Shown here: piece after piece, positions 24,171 through 34,890 of the stretch
Layout of the letters: every line of letters starts with the position of its first letter
Numbering within the stretch: position 1 is the stretch's first letter
Source: Ochotona curzoniae
Lineage: Eukaryota; Chordata; Mammalia; Lagomorpha; Ochotonidae
Direction: 5' to 3'
Length of the DNA stretch: 64,000 nt
NCBI RefSeq assembly: GCF_017591425.1
Contig: NW_024466307.1
Location: 2,726,001-2,790,000 of the forward strand
Notes under the pieces: generated by a model
What the model saw: only the letters and a program-made list of their open reading frames with translations
What the model was told of the DNA's origin: nothing
Database searches by the model: none
Made by a program: the position numbers and the translations under genes

Positions 24171-24224
24171 CAGCAGATAACTCACCATTTGAGATAACCA
24201 CACCCCACATTATGCTTGTTCACT

Positions 24225-24425
24225 TCTCACCTCCTGCTAATATGCACCCCAGGGGGAAGGTCACAGCGGATCAAGTACGCGGCTTCCTGCCACCAAGTGG
24301 GAGATACAGACGGAGCTCTGGGCTCCTGGATCTGGCCTGGCCCGGCCCTCGCTGTTGTGGACATTTGGGAAGTGAACCAGCAAATCAAAGGACCTCTCTA
24401 TATCTCTCTGCTTGTCTAATAAAAT
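24225..24425 (+). mobile_element. CSINE, 5'-truncated
   Basis: The copy starts mid-element ('cacctcctgctaatatgcac') and continues with 'gatctggcctggcccggccc', 'gggaagtgaaccagcaaatc' and a CT-rich end with 'ctaataaaattt'. The tRNA-like head is missing. Confidence 0.87.
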
Positions 24426-24516
24426 TTTGAAATAGCATCTTTATATAAAATAACTGTTTCTCACCTTTCTAATAAAATTTTTAAATAGTGTTTTTATGTA
24501 AAATAACTTTCCAAAA
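24415..24516. repeat. Two-copy tandem duplication of about 53 bases
   Basis: The sequence from 24415 ('tctaataaaattttgaaata' onward) is repeated from 24468 ('tctaataaaatttttaaata' onward) with several differences and ends with the shared 'aaaataact'. The first copy begins in the tail of the adjacent CSINE. Confidence 0.85.
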
Positions 24517-24689
24517 TAAAAATAATCAGCGAGGAAAGCATCTTTTGCTTCCCCAAATCATTTTAATGCTGACTTAAGAGCAGACAGAACTGTTCTATCT
24601 GCATCTATTTAACATGCCACACTGTGTTGATGTGGCTTCAGCATATGAACAGTCAGCGATCCCCAGATACTGCCCGGCAGTCCTTAGGC

Positions 24690-24875
24690 CACACCTTGAG
24701 AGTCCTTGGTGCCACAGTCCCCTGCTGCTGGACTCTGCTCTGTCACTAACCAGCTGTGACACCTTGGGCGAGTCTGCCATCTCTCCTGGGCCATGACTTC
24801 GTCCCCTCAACAAGAGGAATATGAACCTTGTTGAACTCCTCCTGCGTGCCGGGCACGGTGCAGAGCAAGTTAACT
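24690..24875 (+). mobile_element. MIR
   Basis: 'ctgctctgtcactaaccagc', 'tgtgacaccttgggcgagtc' and 'tgccgggcacggtgcagagc' follow the MIR consensus, including the core and 3' region. The 115-codon minus frame overlapping it is a chance product. Confidence 0.88.
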
Positions 24876-25914
24876 CCAATATTTCCAACAAACTAGTGTG
24901 TGGGGGTGCATCATTGCACTCACTAACGGGTGTGACTTGCACTGTAGAAGCGGACGTGGAAGCTAGAGAGACACTCCCACTTCATCTACCATCAGTATAC
25001 CCCCTGACTACTTTCCAGAGATGGAAACTTGGCATGGAGTACAAATCCAGGTGCCCAATCGCCCCATGCGCCTCTCTCCTGAATTAGCAGAATTCTTTGC
25101 TTAGTTTGTGCTGCAAAACACACTCAGTAAGGTGTGGCTGACATTAAGCACCTGCATTCTGTTTCTGTTTCTCCTATTCTCCTGCTCCAGGATATAGGAG
25201 AGGTGAGGGGAAGAGCAGGTGTCTGGGAGGAAGACAGGATGGGGCAGGAAAAGGAAGTGCTGCAGGAAACTGACAGAGCCAAATCTGAAGAGGGGAGGAT
25301 ATGGGAGTGATGTGAGAGTCCACACAAGTGTGGGTAGGGGCCAGGCCAATGAAAGTTAGGAAGTGGGAGTAAGGTTAGATTGCCTGTCTGGGGGAAGCCT
25401 ATTTCCACAGTATACATTTTTTCTGCCATGGCACCTGACAGCTGAACAACAGGGAAGTGAGCGTACAACTGGCTTTCCAGAACCAGCAGGAGTCTCTCTT
25501 TCACAATAGAAGGGAAACTGAGGCACCCCAACGTGGAAGCACGAGTCTGAAGGTGCACACTTTCTGGGCACAGCATTTAGGGCTGTCTGTGAGGAGTAAG
25601 CGCAACAGCCAGGTGAGCTGGCAACGTGTGTTAGAACTGAGTGCTCAATAAACATGAGCTTTTGTTGCTGTGGTTGCCTTTCCCACTGTCCTTTCAACTC
25701 TGACCTCACACAGAGTCCGTTTCCTAAGAGGTCCTGGCCTGGAAGCCTGTGGTGCAAAGCGTGACACTGGAGGACACAGGTTATGTCTACAGCCATAAAG
25801 CCTAAGGTTGCAAAGATGGCACCCCCCAGGCTCCTCTGAGCTCACTGCTCTGCTCCTGTAAGATTTTCTGAATGTAGCTGGCTTTCCTTGTTGGAAATTA
25901 GCTAATGGTTTTCA
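24876..25914. other. Unique DNA, no gene recognised
   Basis: Minus frames at 25124-25576 and 25356-25796 (about 150 codons each) overlap in different phases and have no recognised domain. A short L2-like 'gtgctcaataaaca' occurs near 25642. Confidence 0.4.
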
Positions 25915-26320
25915 GAAAATGTAGCCAGGTTTGACTAGCAAGTCTACTTCTAGGACTCTATCCCATGAAATAGTCTAATTCAGCCATGAATTGCTCTAAT
26001 TCAGTTTGATCTAGAAATACTCTCGAAAGTAAAAATTTGGAAATACCTAATAACTAATAGAGAAAGGATACACTCACATACACACATATATAAAATCTTG
26101 TAAATGTATATGGCAAAATATCATGCAGTTATTTAGACATGGAACTATCTCAGAAGCACCTTAAACAAAATAAATTTGATTATGCTGGTAAAAATTAATT
26201 CACAAAAAATCTACATAAACATTAACTACATAAATGGTAGAAACAGGTCGAGCTAGCCATATAATGATGTGCATACTGTGGATACTTACTGGTTTACTTG
26301 GCGCACACAAATGAGGTGAG
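25915..26320 (+). mobile_element. L1 3' end fragment, ancient
   Basis: 'agtctacttctaggactcta', 'aaaaatttggaaatacctaa' and 'gcaaaatatcatgcagttat' are, in order, decayed forms of the L1 ORF2 C-terminus and 3'UTR start. No frame survives. Confidence 0.75.
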
Positions 26321-26345
26321 AACAAAGATAGTAGTTTTTACCGTG

Positions 26346-26563
26346 TATGAGGGTACTTTGAAAAATTTGTGTACAAATGGAATTAAAAGCCAAGTTTATT
26401 TTTGATGTATTATAAGGAAAGGCTTACTGACTTAATGGTGAGGATGGAAAGCACTACCTTAAGAATAACTCAGTGCCTATTGCTGGTGTCTGCAGGCACA
26501 CATGTCCTGGATAGTACACTTTGTACACATTTCCATGACGTCTTGGAAGAACTCTTGTATATC
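26346..26563. mobile_element. Short inverted-repeat element (MITE-like)
   Basis: The left end 'gagggtactttgaaaaattt' at 26349 is mirrored by the reverse complement near 26520-26560 ('tttccatgacgtcttggaag'). The inner 'ggaattaaaagccaagttta' is shared with other copies in this window. About 90 bases of extra sequence lie in the middle. Confidence 0.6.
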
Positions 26564-29050
26564 TCTGTATTTTAAAAATTTTGCTTACAGTGAGCTTATA
26601 ATATGTTCTTTATATAATTTAAAATCAAACATTTTTCAGAAACTTAGAGTATGATTAGATATGTAGTTTACTTAGCCTTAACATATATGACTCAAGATTT
26701 TCAATAACAATGTGAGTTGGCAAGTGTCAGAGAGAGAACTGTATTTGATGTTATGACTTCCCTGTTCACTCCCTAAGCAGCTCTTTATCCAAACAATGTT
26801 TCTCCAGTGGTGAAACTTGAGGTATGGAACATAAAGTGTCCTACATTCTCTGGCTAAGTGGAAAAGCCAGAAGCTTTTGGAGTAGACTGTGTTAAAATGA
26901 ATCTCTAATCCAATGGACTTACATGAGCCAAGGTTCAGATCTTAGTTTGTCAATATGTATTGAGCCATTTAACTCAACTGGCTGAATCCAGGGTCATCAT
27001 ACAGCAAGTTTCAGGTTGCTAACCTCTTATTCTTCAGGGATGTGCGTGTGTGCGCACATGTGACATGCAGACACGCATGCACGTATTGGGATTGGGACAG
27101 CTTTTGTGAGTAAGCAAGAAAGAATAGCAAAGTGTCCCTTCAAGGTAGTTTTCTCACTTGTCCCACAAACTACTCATCAATTTGAGCTGATAAAATCTTT
27201 TTTAATGTTAAGAGTCATCAATGCTTTTGGATAAAGTAGTAAGTCTTACTTTTTTCCCCTGACAAGGAAAACTTAGAACATTCATTGTGGAAGGGGAAAG
27301 AAAACTTCACAACATGGAGACCAGATTTGGGTGGGGTAGCGGTATGGCAGAAAAGGCAAGCCTGGGCTGGAATTTGGGCATCAGAACCTCTTAAATATTT
27401 ATTTATAGGGCAAATATCTTACCCTCTCAGATGCCAAGCTTCCTGGGCATAGCAAGGAGTTGTATCAAGTGTAGGACTCTTATAAAAATGAGTCTGGGAC
27501 GTCCTTAGCGTAGGGCCTGTATATACTGAAGCTGTGACAAACAGCTGTGATTCAGACAACGAGAAAGTGTGGCCGCAATGACTCTTGAAAGCAACTCTCT
27601 GATTTGAGATCCATTTTCAAGAAATAATCTTTGCACTAGGGGAGTTTAGATCATCATGTGAGAATTAGAAATCCAAGCCAGCTGGTTTGTGAAAATGGGA
27701 TACTTAGGTGAGAGGCAGGTCTGGTTCTGAGAGGCCCAAGAGGGAATGTGAGAAAACTAAGAGAAGACACTGCTCTGTGGTGACCCAGGAGCCCGAGGCG
27801 CACCTTCTCTCCAGAGCAGAAACCCAGTGTGTTAACAGTGTTGCCATCTGACACCCACAAACAGCAACCAAAACAGGAGAAGGCGTGAGGTCACTGAACT
27901 GGGAGCATGGGAGAGTGGTATGAGGAGAGGTGTGAGGAAGGGGGATTCCTCAGAGAGGATCTGAAGCAGAGGGAGAGGAGTCTGCAGTGGCTGAGGGCCA
28001 AGTTAACCTGGTAAAGGTGATGAGGGGGACAGGTCACAGAGGCTGTGTAGGGGCACAGTGTCACGTTACCCTTGCAGCTTGAGTCACTGTCCCATTCATC
28101 CTTCCGATTTTTCTCCCACGATGCCCTGGGGTGGGGAGGGAGGTCTGTGAAGACAGATCCCAGAATTCACCAGGACAACCTCCTTCTAAAACTGCTTGTG
28201 TCAGCACCAGGATTCGAACACCCATCACGACTTTAAATGTGTTCTTCAATGCCTGGTAAAGCAAAGATTTTGCTCTTGAAAATATGAATTCTATAACACT
28301 GTTCTTTTTCTAGACCCATGAAGTAACTATTACTGAAAACAGGGGACAGATCCCATCTGCTCAAGCTTGGTCATCTCATCTGGGTAAGCTTTCTATATAT
28401 ATTTCCCCTCTGCTAAAAGTACATCTTAAGATGTTTTAACATAAAAATTAAAATAGTTTCTGAAAAGGCAGTTGTAAAAGAATAAGATAAAATGATAAGC
28501 GAAAGTGGTGTTGAGTCGGCCAGTATTACACATTTAACTTCACATGAATTTTCTGAAGGAATTCAACACAGATTCCCCGATCCTTACTTAAAAATTAATT
28601 TCTGTATATCGTCCTTGAGATTGGGGCTGGGAATGAAAAGGAGAAAACGATTGAAAATGTGAAGATTCAATATGAATTAATCAACCAAGAGTTCTGACAC
28701 CAGGGACTGAAGATTAAACTTCATAGTTTAGAAACCCAAGGACAGGACATTTTCTTACGAGTGTACCTCACATCAAAAACATCTCCACTGATGCAAATGT
28801 CTCCTTTATAATACTCAAGTGAGGAAGTAATCTTTATGACACTCCACTAGGGGGGTAGTTAAAGAGGTTAGGCCATTTTCAGAGATGCCAAGGAACACTC
28901 TCCATTGGAAGAGGATAGCCCACTCCCAGCCTCACCTCTAACCCTGCTCTCCCTTCAGGCTAAAGCCTGTGCTGGTGAGACACTTGAGCCTGAAAAACCC
29001 CAGGGAAGTTGTTGTCCACAGGGTGTAGATATCAGAAAGCCAGCTTGAAG
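26564..29050. other. Unique-looking DNA, SINE-free
   Basis: No CSINE or exon is recognised. An alternating purine-pyrimidine stretch sits at about 27042-27085. Small minus frames (27654-27860, 28061-28264) lack motifs. A near-CTCF core CCACTAGGGGGG lies at about 28844. Confidence 0.4.
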
Positions 29051-29056
29051 GCCATG

Positions 29057-29273
29057 TCAAACGTGCTGTCCTGGCAGTGAGGACAGGGTCACCGACGCAG
29101 GGTCATCTCTGGCCCCTGCTGACAGCTTGTTGAAATTGTCAGCCACTGCTTGAAAGAACTTGGTCCAGGAGATAAGATCCAAGTGGGGCTTGGTGTGCAG
29201 GTCCATCTGCCTGGTCTCCCGCAGGCCCAGACATAAACACTGGGGAGCTCGCGCTGCTGGTGGTGAGAGCTAC
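29057..29273 (-). other. Open stretch, possible retrocopy fragment, unidentified
   Basis: The minus strand stays open for about 71 codons between stops at 29274-29276 and 29057-29059. It contains the plausible protein-like run DLISWTKFFQAVADNFNKL. I do not recognise the family. The first methionine is internal, and no splice sites or poly-A signal were established. It could be an exon remnant, a retrocopy or chance. Confidence 0.2.
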
Positions 29274-29924
29274 CTATTCCAGAGATCTATAGAATCTAAG
29301 CCTGTTCCAGAGAATAATCTAAAAGGAAATCTGTGAGCAAATTAACCTATAGAATCTGCTAGTCTTCCTCCCATGCTAGTCCTAGTGTACAAACCAGCCA
29401 CAGCCCACAGTGTGAGCAAACTTTTTGGCTATGTCATGTAACATGAAGCACAGCACTGGATGGGAAAGGAACACAATGGACAATGACTCTCCTGGACTTC
29501 ATGTCCTTGAGGACGAGGTGGCTTCCTTCTTCACATCTCTCTAAGACTCCTGTTGTGCTTGACCTGTGGTAGTTAGCAATTATTAAATACCTATAGTGCC
29601 ATTAAGCAAGTTGAAAAATGAAGAATAAGATGACAGTTAGGAAAGCTGAGCCTGCAGGATACAGCTCCAAACAGCAAAGTCACAAATTACATGGGGAGAC
29701 CTGTTTACCTCACTATTGAGACAATCACCATGACTTAGGACTGGGCACCCCAGAAAGAACCTGCTTGCTCTGCTTTTTAATGACGACATCATTAAATAAA
29801 AAAAACAACTTGCAGGAAGGCCTGCTTTTTTCCAACCAAAGGAACAAGAAAGGGACAGCCTGGCATGGAGGAGTCTAAACACTGCTCTGTTCCGGCCAGG
29901 CACAAGGGAAAACTGGCCCCACCT

Positions 29925-30085
29925 TCACCCATGAGCAAAGGCCAAAAAGAACTCTTGTTGTCCTGGCTTTGGCCTGACCAAACCATGCCTGCTGTGGGTA
30001 TTTGGGGTATGAATCATCAGATGGAAATTCTCTCTCTGTCCATCTCTGCCTCTCAGACTTCAAATAAAAATAAACTTAAAAGGAA
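29925..30085 (+). mobile_element. CSINE 3' half
   Basis: 'ggctttggcctgaccaaacc', 'gggtatgaatcatcagatgg', 'ctctctctgtccatctctgc' and the tail 'caaataaaaataaac' mark the 3' half of a C-repeat; the head is not recognisable. Confidence 0.82.
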
Positions 30086-30104
30086 AGGAAGAGGAGTGTG
30101 TCTT

Positions 30105-30485
30105 CTCTCATGACCGCTGTAACATGTTAAGCCAGACTTAGTGACCTGAATCAGCAGAAGTGCTTGGTCATGACCCTGGAGCCGGAAGTATGCAGTCGTC
30201 ACCACCTGGTGCACCCAGCTTCTGTGGCCGCAGCTCTCCTTGGCTCGCGGCCACATCATTCCCGTCTTCGAAACTCTTTCTGTGTCATCCTCACGTTACC
30301 CTTTCATTTGCCAGAGTATTTGGAGCCCAGCTCATAATCCAGGAACTCCCGGCCCCCATGCTCAAATTCCCTAACTTAACCACCTCTGCAGATGTCTTCC
30401 AAATGAAGATCACATCTCCAGCTTCTAGGAACCAGGACCTCGTGTCTCCAGGCTGTCATTATTCAGCCCAGCACACCATGCTAAG
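30105..30485 (+). mobile_element. Ancient mammalian interspersed repeat, family unnamed
   Basis: The order 'gctgtaacatgttaagccag', 'ctccttggctcgcggccaca', 'ccctaacttaaccacctctg' and 'gtcattattcagcccagcac' follows a common mammalian repeat consensus that I recall without a secure family name. The 138-codon plus frame at 30160-30576 runs through it and is not evidence for a gene. Confidence 0.6.
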
Positions 30486-30832
30486 CAAACCCTTGTGCAA
30501 ATGTGGCACAGTTTCTTTAATAACCCTACAGTTGGTGAACAGTTCTGTTGTTTTCACTGCGAGTGTAAGCAAGTGAATGGTCATATCAGTAGACAGTTTT
30601 ATGGCATCCACACTATATCAGCTATTCATCTGGGTCCTCTTGGACAAAATGGGCTAAGTCTCTTTTCTTACGGAATCTACTTTCAGCAGGGAGAGGGGAA
30701 GCACAGATAATGAAGCAATGTGTAAAAGTTAGCTGTGGGGTATTAATTGATGATATATGTCCAGCAGGATGATGGGAAATCCTAGGGCATTCTGCATTCC
30801 AAATTTGCTCTAAGGATTTATCATATTAGCTG

Positions 30833-30960
30833 TAAAGGCAGAATAGATATTGGAGGAGAGCTCTTCTATCTGCTGGTTCACTCCCCCAATAGGGATAGCA
30901 ACAGCTGGGGCTGGGCTGTCTCAGGTGGAGTTCCATCCTGCTCTTCCAGGGAGGTGACAG
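30833..30960 (-). mobile_element. CSINE 3'-half fragment
   Basis: 'aaaggcagaatagatattgg', 'tatctgctggttcactcccc' and 'agcaacagctggggctgggc' are the complement of the distal half of a C-repeat. The head is missing. Confidence 0.78.
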
Positions 30961-31724
30961 CGGTACAGGTCCTCCTCTTTGTCCTTACGAGGAGATCCAA
31001 AAGTGGGGAGGAGGTGCCTGGAGCCAAGTCAGAAGAAGCTTCCAATACCAAGTGCATGGGGCTCTAGGGCATGTGTCGGGGAGAGGATGACATGAGGAAG
31101 CCTGTCTGGAAGCAGACCTGAGCAAGGCTAAACTGTAGAAGGACAGTAGATGAACTGTAGACTGCCTATTCATTGACACCACATTGGGAGATTGAAGTTC
31201 ACAGGACATGGTATTTGGGGGGAATAGATTTCCCTCCAACCTGCCTGTAATTCTTGCCCTCATCTCCACCCTGAGAAAATGGCCTCTCTCTGCCATCTTC
31301 TCTAGGATCGCACAGTGAGCTTACTGTTCTTATCTGTGCAGCAGAGACCTGTCTGCGCACAAAGAATAGACCAAGGACCCCACCTATGGAGGAGCTTCTG
31401 GTGGCTTCTTAGGCATGGTACACCTGCAGATGCCATGGAAATGGCCTTACTTCCAGAGCCAGAGCACACCTTGCAGGCAGAGGCCCAGTGTGGCACCATC
31501 AGGGGCAGCTGGAGTCCAGCAGGGAGACATCCAGTGACTAGGGTCTCTGAGGGTGATATCTAGGGCGTCTGGAGAGAGGCAGATGGAACAGCCTAGGCAG
31601 TCCAGGGCTGAGAGGCTGAAGCAGGGTACAGGAGCCAGAGCTGCTGGCCCCACGTTTTGGGGCAGGGCTCCAGGCTCCTGGTGTCTGTGCTGAGGACCAA
31701 GGAGTGCCTGGCTCTGCTTCCCAA
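30961..31724. other. Unique DNA, no gene recognised
   Basis: Frames on both strands (30985-31296 minus, 31315-31563 plus, 31447-31917 minus) overlap and have no domain I recognise. Confidence 0.4.
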
Positions 31725-31955
31725 CTCTGGCTTCTGCTTTCAGCTTTCTGCAAATGCAGACCCCAGGAGGCAGAGGTGATGTCTCAGGGACTTGGATTTG
31801 TGGCACCCTCCTATCGACCTGGCTCTTCCCCAGCTCTGGCCCAGCCTTGGGTGCTGTGAGCCTTTGCAGAGTGAACAAGCAGATGAGTGAACTCTGCCTT
31901 CTCTGTTCTTTGTCCACCTCTCCATAAAAACAAATAAAAATTTAAAAAGATAGCA
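31725..31955 (+). mobile_element. CSINE, partial, old
   Basis: 'aaatgcagaccccaggaggc', 'cttccccagctctggcccag', 'cagagtgaacaagcagatga' and the tail 'aaaaacaaataaaaattt' fit the central and 3' parts of a C-repeat on the plus strand. Confidence 0.78.
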
Positions 31956-32029
31956 AAACCTCATGACCAATAAAAGTAATAATGGTGATTCTTGCAGCAC
32001 TTAGTTCCAGGCCAAGGCCCTGTGCACGT

Positions 32030-32210
32030 GACTCGCGTGCACGACCCTGGGGGAACCCTCCCAACAGCCTTCTGAAGTCCTCTGCTCGCTCCCAGGTTGC
32101 AGACGGGATGACTTGCACAGGAGAGCAGTGTGGTGTGCCTAGCATCACAGGTACATGGCAGAGCCAGCACTCAAGCAGACGAAGCTCAGCATTGGAGCTC
32201 TCAGCAAGAA
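32030..32210 (-). mobile_element. MIR-like fragment
   Basis: 'tcccaggttgcagacgggat' and 'cacaggtacatggcagagcc' resemble the reverse complement of a MIR. Support is moderate because the segment is short and diverged. Confidence 0.45.
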
Positions 32211-32649
32211 GGAACCAGGACGCTTCTGCAGGGGTTTTGCTCAAGGCACCAGTGCAGGTTGGAGGGAAGTGATGTCTGCGCCCTGCCTTGCTGAGCTGGT
32301 GCCCAACAGCAAACGTGTAGCCCTCTGCGCAGCACCTGTTGTGAGTCTGCAGGGACGTGTGTTGGCCCTGTGCAGACTCTGAGGAGAGGCCCAAGTTCCC
32401 GGCAGCCTCTGATATCACAAAACCTTTCCCAGCAGGATCCCCCAGGCCCAGGCCCCTCAGCATGATGTAATAAATTCACCATCAAAACAATCTCCCTGGG
32501 TCCCTCAGAGACCATTAAGCCACAAACACAGGTAACGTGATATTGCAATAAATATCCCTCCTCTGAGGTCATTAAGGATTCCCCCCTCCTACATTATGCT
32601 GTATTCTTCAAATTTAATATAATTTCATCGTTTCCCTAAATCATTCACG

Positions 32650-32675
32650 GACACACACACACACACACCACACAC
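32650..32675. repeat. (AC)n microsatellite
   Basis: About ten AC units, nearly perfect, with one interruption (CACC) near 32668. Confidence 0.9.
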
Positions 32676-33583
32676 ATTCATGTGTTCTACAGCCTAATGT
32701 TTGAATGAGAATGGTTATGAAAGTTTAGGCTGGATTTAAAATGCAAAGGCATGTGCCTATTTTTGTTATTAACAATGCTGTAATGAAATATTTTAAAATG
32801 TTATAGCAATTATCTTTTCATTGCACAACCCTGCCTCATCAATGATGCCACATTAGTATGTTAAATCATGATTTTGACATCAAATTGTAGAGAAACAGAC
32901 AGGGAGAGAGAGAAGGAAGCAGAAAAGCTGCTACAATTCACCTTTAGTGCACTGTGCCTTTCTCTAGCACGTTCTAGAACACGTGCTCTGTCACGGCTGA
33001 GAAGTACTGCAGCATACAACAAACACCACGGGTATCAGAGGTCCCAGGGTTAAAATAATGTGGAATTCCAGGGAATTTGTGTTTCTTCATCATTAAAGCA
33101 AAATCAGGATCACTAGCTATTTTCCTGTGTTCCCACACCCACTCCTGCAGGATATCAGTAAGACACAAGCCAAAACTGAGCAGTGAAATATATTTCAGAA
33201 GGCACAAGGTTTAGGTATCAAGCTGGTGGCCTTCTGTGGTTGCCCAGGGCCAGCTGCGGTGGGCTCACAGCGGTGGGGATGGCAGTGGAACATCAGGGCA
33301 ACTTATGTCTCCCTGGGACATGAATGCGGATGTAGCATGGAGCTGAGCGTGTGTTCAGACTCCTGCCTATGCAGATCCAGCCCAGTCCTCACAAGGCTGT
33401 CCATGAAAGTGAATGGCATGTCTTAACCACACTGCAGATAGTCAGTCCACAGGCGTCTTTGGCCTGTCCTGCAAGGCAGCCAACAAAAAAGCACAATTTA
33501 AGACTGCATGAAGTGGTCATTGTGTTTGCCTGCACTTGCAAGTGGGGAGCCTCACAGAGAGGGCCACACTGGGTCAATATTAC
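32676..33583. other. Unique-looking DNA
   Basis: 32680-32880 is AT-rich and 33220-33480 is more GC-rich. No exon, SINE or L1 is recognised. Confidence 0.4.
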
Positions 33584-33619
33584 TTTCTTAGATATATTTT
33601 ATTTCTTTAAAAGGCAGGG

Positions 33620-33955
33620 TTGGGCCTGGCACAATGACTCAATGGCTAAATCCTCATCTTGCCTGCACCAGGGTCCCAAACAGATGCCAGCTAGTGTTCT
33701 AGCTGCTCCACTTTCCATCTAGCTCCCTGCTTGTGGCCTGGGAAAGCAGTAGAGGATGGCCCAAAGCCTTGGGATCCTGCGTCCACATGGGAGACCCAGA
33801 AGGAACTCCTGGCTCCTGTGTTCAGATTAGCTCAGCTCTGGCCATTATGGCCATTTGGGGAGTGAACATGGGGATGAAAGAACTTACTCTCGTTCTCTCT
33901 CTTTCTCTCTCTAAATCTGATCTGCTTTTCCAACAAAAAATTTAATTAATTAAAA
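33620..33955 (+). mobile_element. CSINE nested inside an older CSINE
   Basis: The head 'ttgggcctggcacaatgact' is followed by 'cttgtggcctgggaaagcag', 'aggatggcccaaagccttgg', 'ggggagtgaacatggggatg', CT repeats and an A-rich tail. Partly matching flanks ('aaaggcagggtt' and 'aaagacaaagtt') may be its target-site duplication. Confidence 0.92.
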
Positions 33956-34085
33956 CAAAACAAAAGACAAAGTTACAAATGGGAGAGAGATGTCTTCCAT
34001 CCACTGGCTCACCCCCAAATTGCCACAATGGCCAGAGCTGGCCCAATCTGGAGCCAGGAGCCTCCTCTAGGTCCCTCTACCCATA

Positions 34086-34115
34086 AGTCATCCGCCACTG
34101 AGTCATCCGCCACTG
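34086..34115. repeat. Perfect 15-base tandem duplication
   Basis: The unit 'agtcatccgccactg' occurs twice in direct succession (34086-34100 and 34101-34115) within the older CSINE. It looks like a replication-slippage product. Confidence 0.95.
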
Positions 34116-34554
34116 TTTTCCCGTGTCACAGGCAGGGAACTGGACTGCAAGTGGCCCCGCTGGAACTTGAACTGAAACCAGAAGTAGAATTCATACCAAC
34201 GCCAGAAACAGAAGCCTACTATACCATGGTGCTGGTTGTAGTAACTCAGTTTAACTCTCTTGAAATCACATGTTTAGATTATTTATGAGGCGTTTGAAGG
34301 TGAACCCACTGTCACCAAAACTGGAAATGACATGAAAAGTACAGGTCATGTTACAAATTACTTGTACACTTCCTGGGGATTTTTAATATGAACCAGTTTC
34401 CTTGTGGATGCCTAATGAATATTGAGACTACTGACTTGCACGTGTGTAATTTACACTAATGTATCAAACTGGCTTTTAGGAACACTAGTAACTGAAAAGT
34501 CCTATAGCCTAGAAGAAAAGGACTTGGTTTGCAGATAGACTTACAGAGAATTTG

Positions 34555-34890
34555 AAAAGAGAACCGTACCATCTTTGAGAATGCAAAATGGTGCAGCCTC
34601 TGTGCAAAACAATACAAAGGCTTCTCAAAAAATTGGAAATCAGACATTGTGTGACCAGCAATCCCCCTTCTGAGCAGGTATCTGAGAATATTGAGATCAA
34701 GATCTCAAAGAGATCCTGGCACTCCCACATTTCTCATCGCCCTGTCTGTAACAACTGAGAAGTAGAAATAATCCAGATGTTTGTCAAGAGATGAATGCAT
34801 AAGGAAAATACGGTGATATGCAGTGGAATGTTACATAGCCTTGAGAAGGGAAACTCCACTAAGTGCAAACCACGGGATGCACCAGAGGAC
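34555..34890 (+). mobile_element. L1 ORF2 C-terminal fragment
   Basis: 'gcagcctctgtgcaaaacaa', 'tgtctgtaacaactgagaag', 'taatccagatgtttgtcaag', 'agatgaatgcataaggaaaa' and 'gcagtggaatgttacatagc' are the classic end of L1 ORF2, in order. It is interrupted by stops and is non-functional. Confidence 0.88.

Larger units (their letters stand above)
33584..34238 (-). mobile_element. Older CSINE split by a plus-strand CSINE
   Basis: The tail-side piece is at about 33584-33619 ('atatattttatttctttaaa', then 'aaaggcagggt'). The rest is at about 33960-34238 ('aaagttacaaatgggagaga', 'gtcttccatccactggctca', 'ggcagggaactggactgcaa'). Both are minus-strand C-repeat sequence and join in register. Confidence 0.83.

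Noticed and set aside
27040..27090. Alternating purine-pyrimidine run considered as a special regulatory element
   Set aside because: Short and imperfect; ordinary TG/CA-rich low-complexity DNA.
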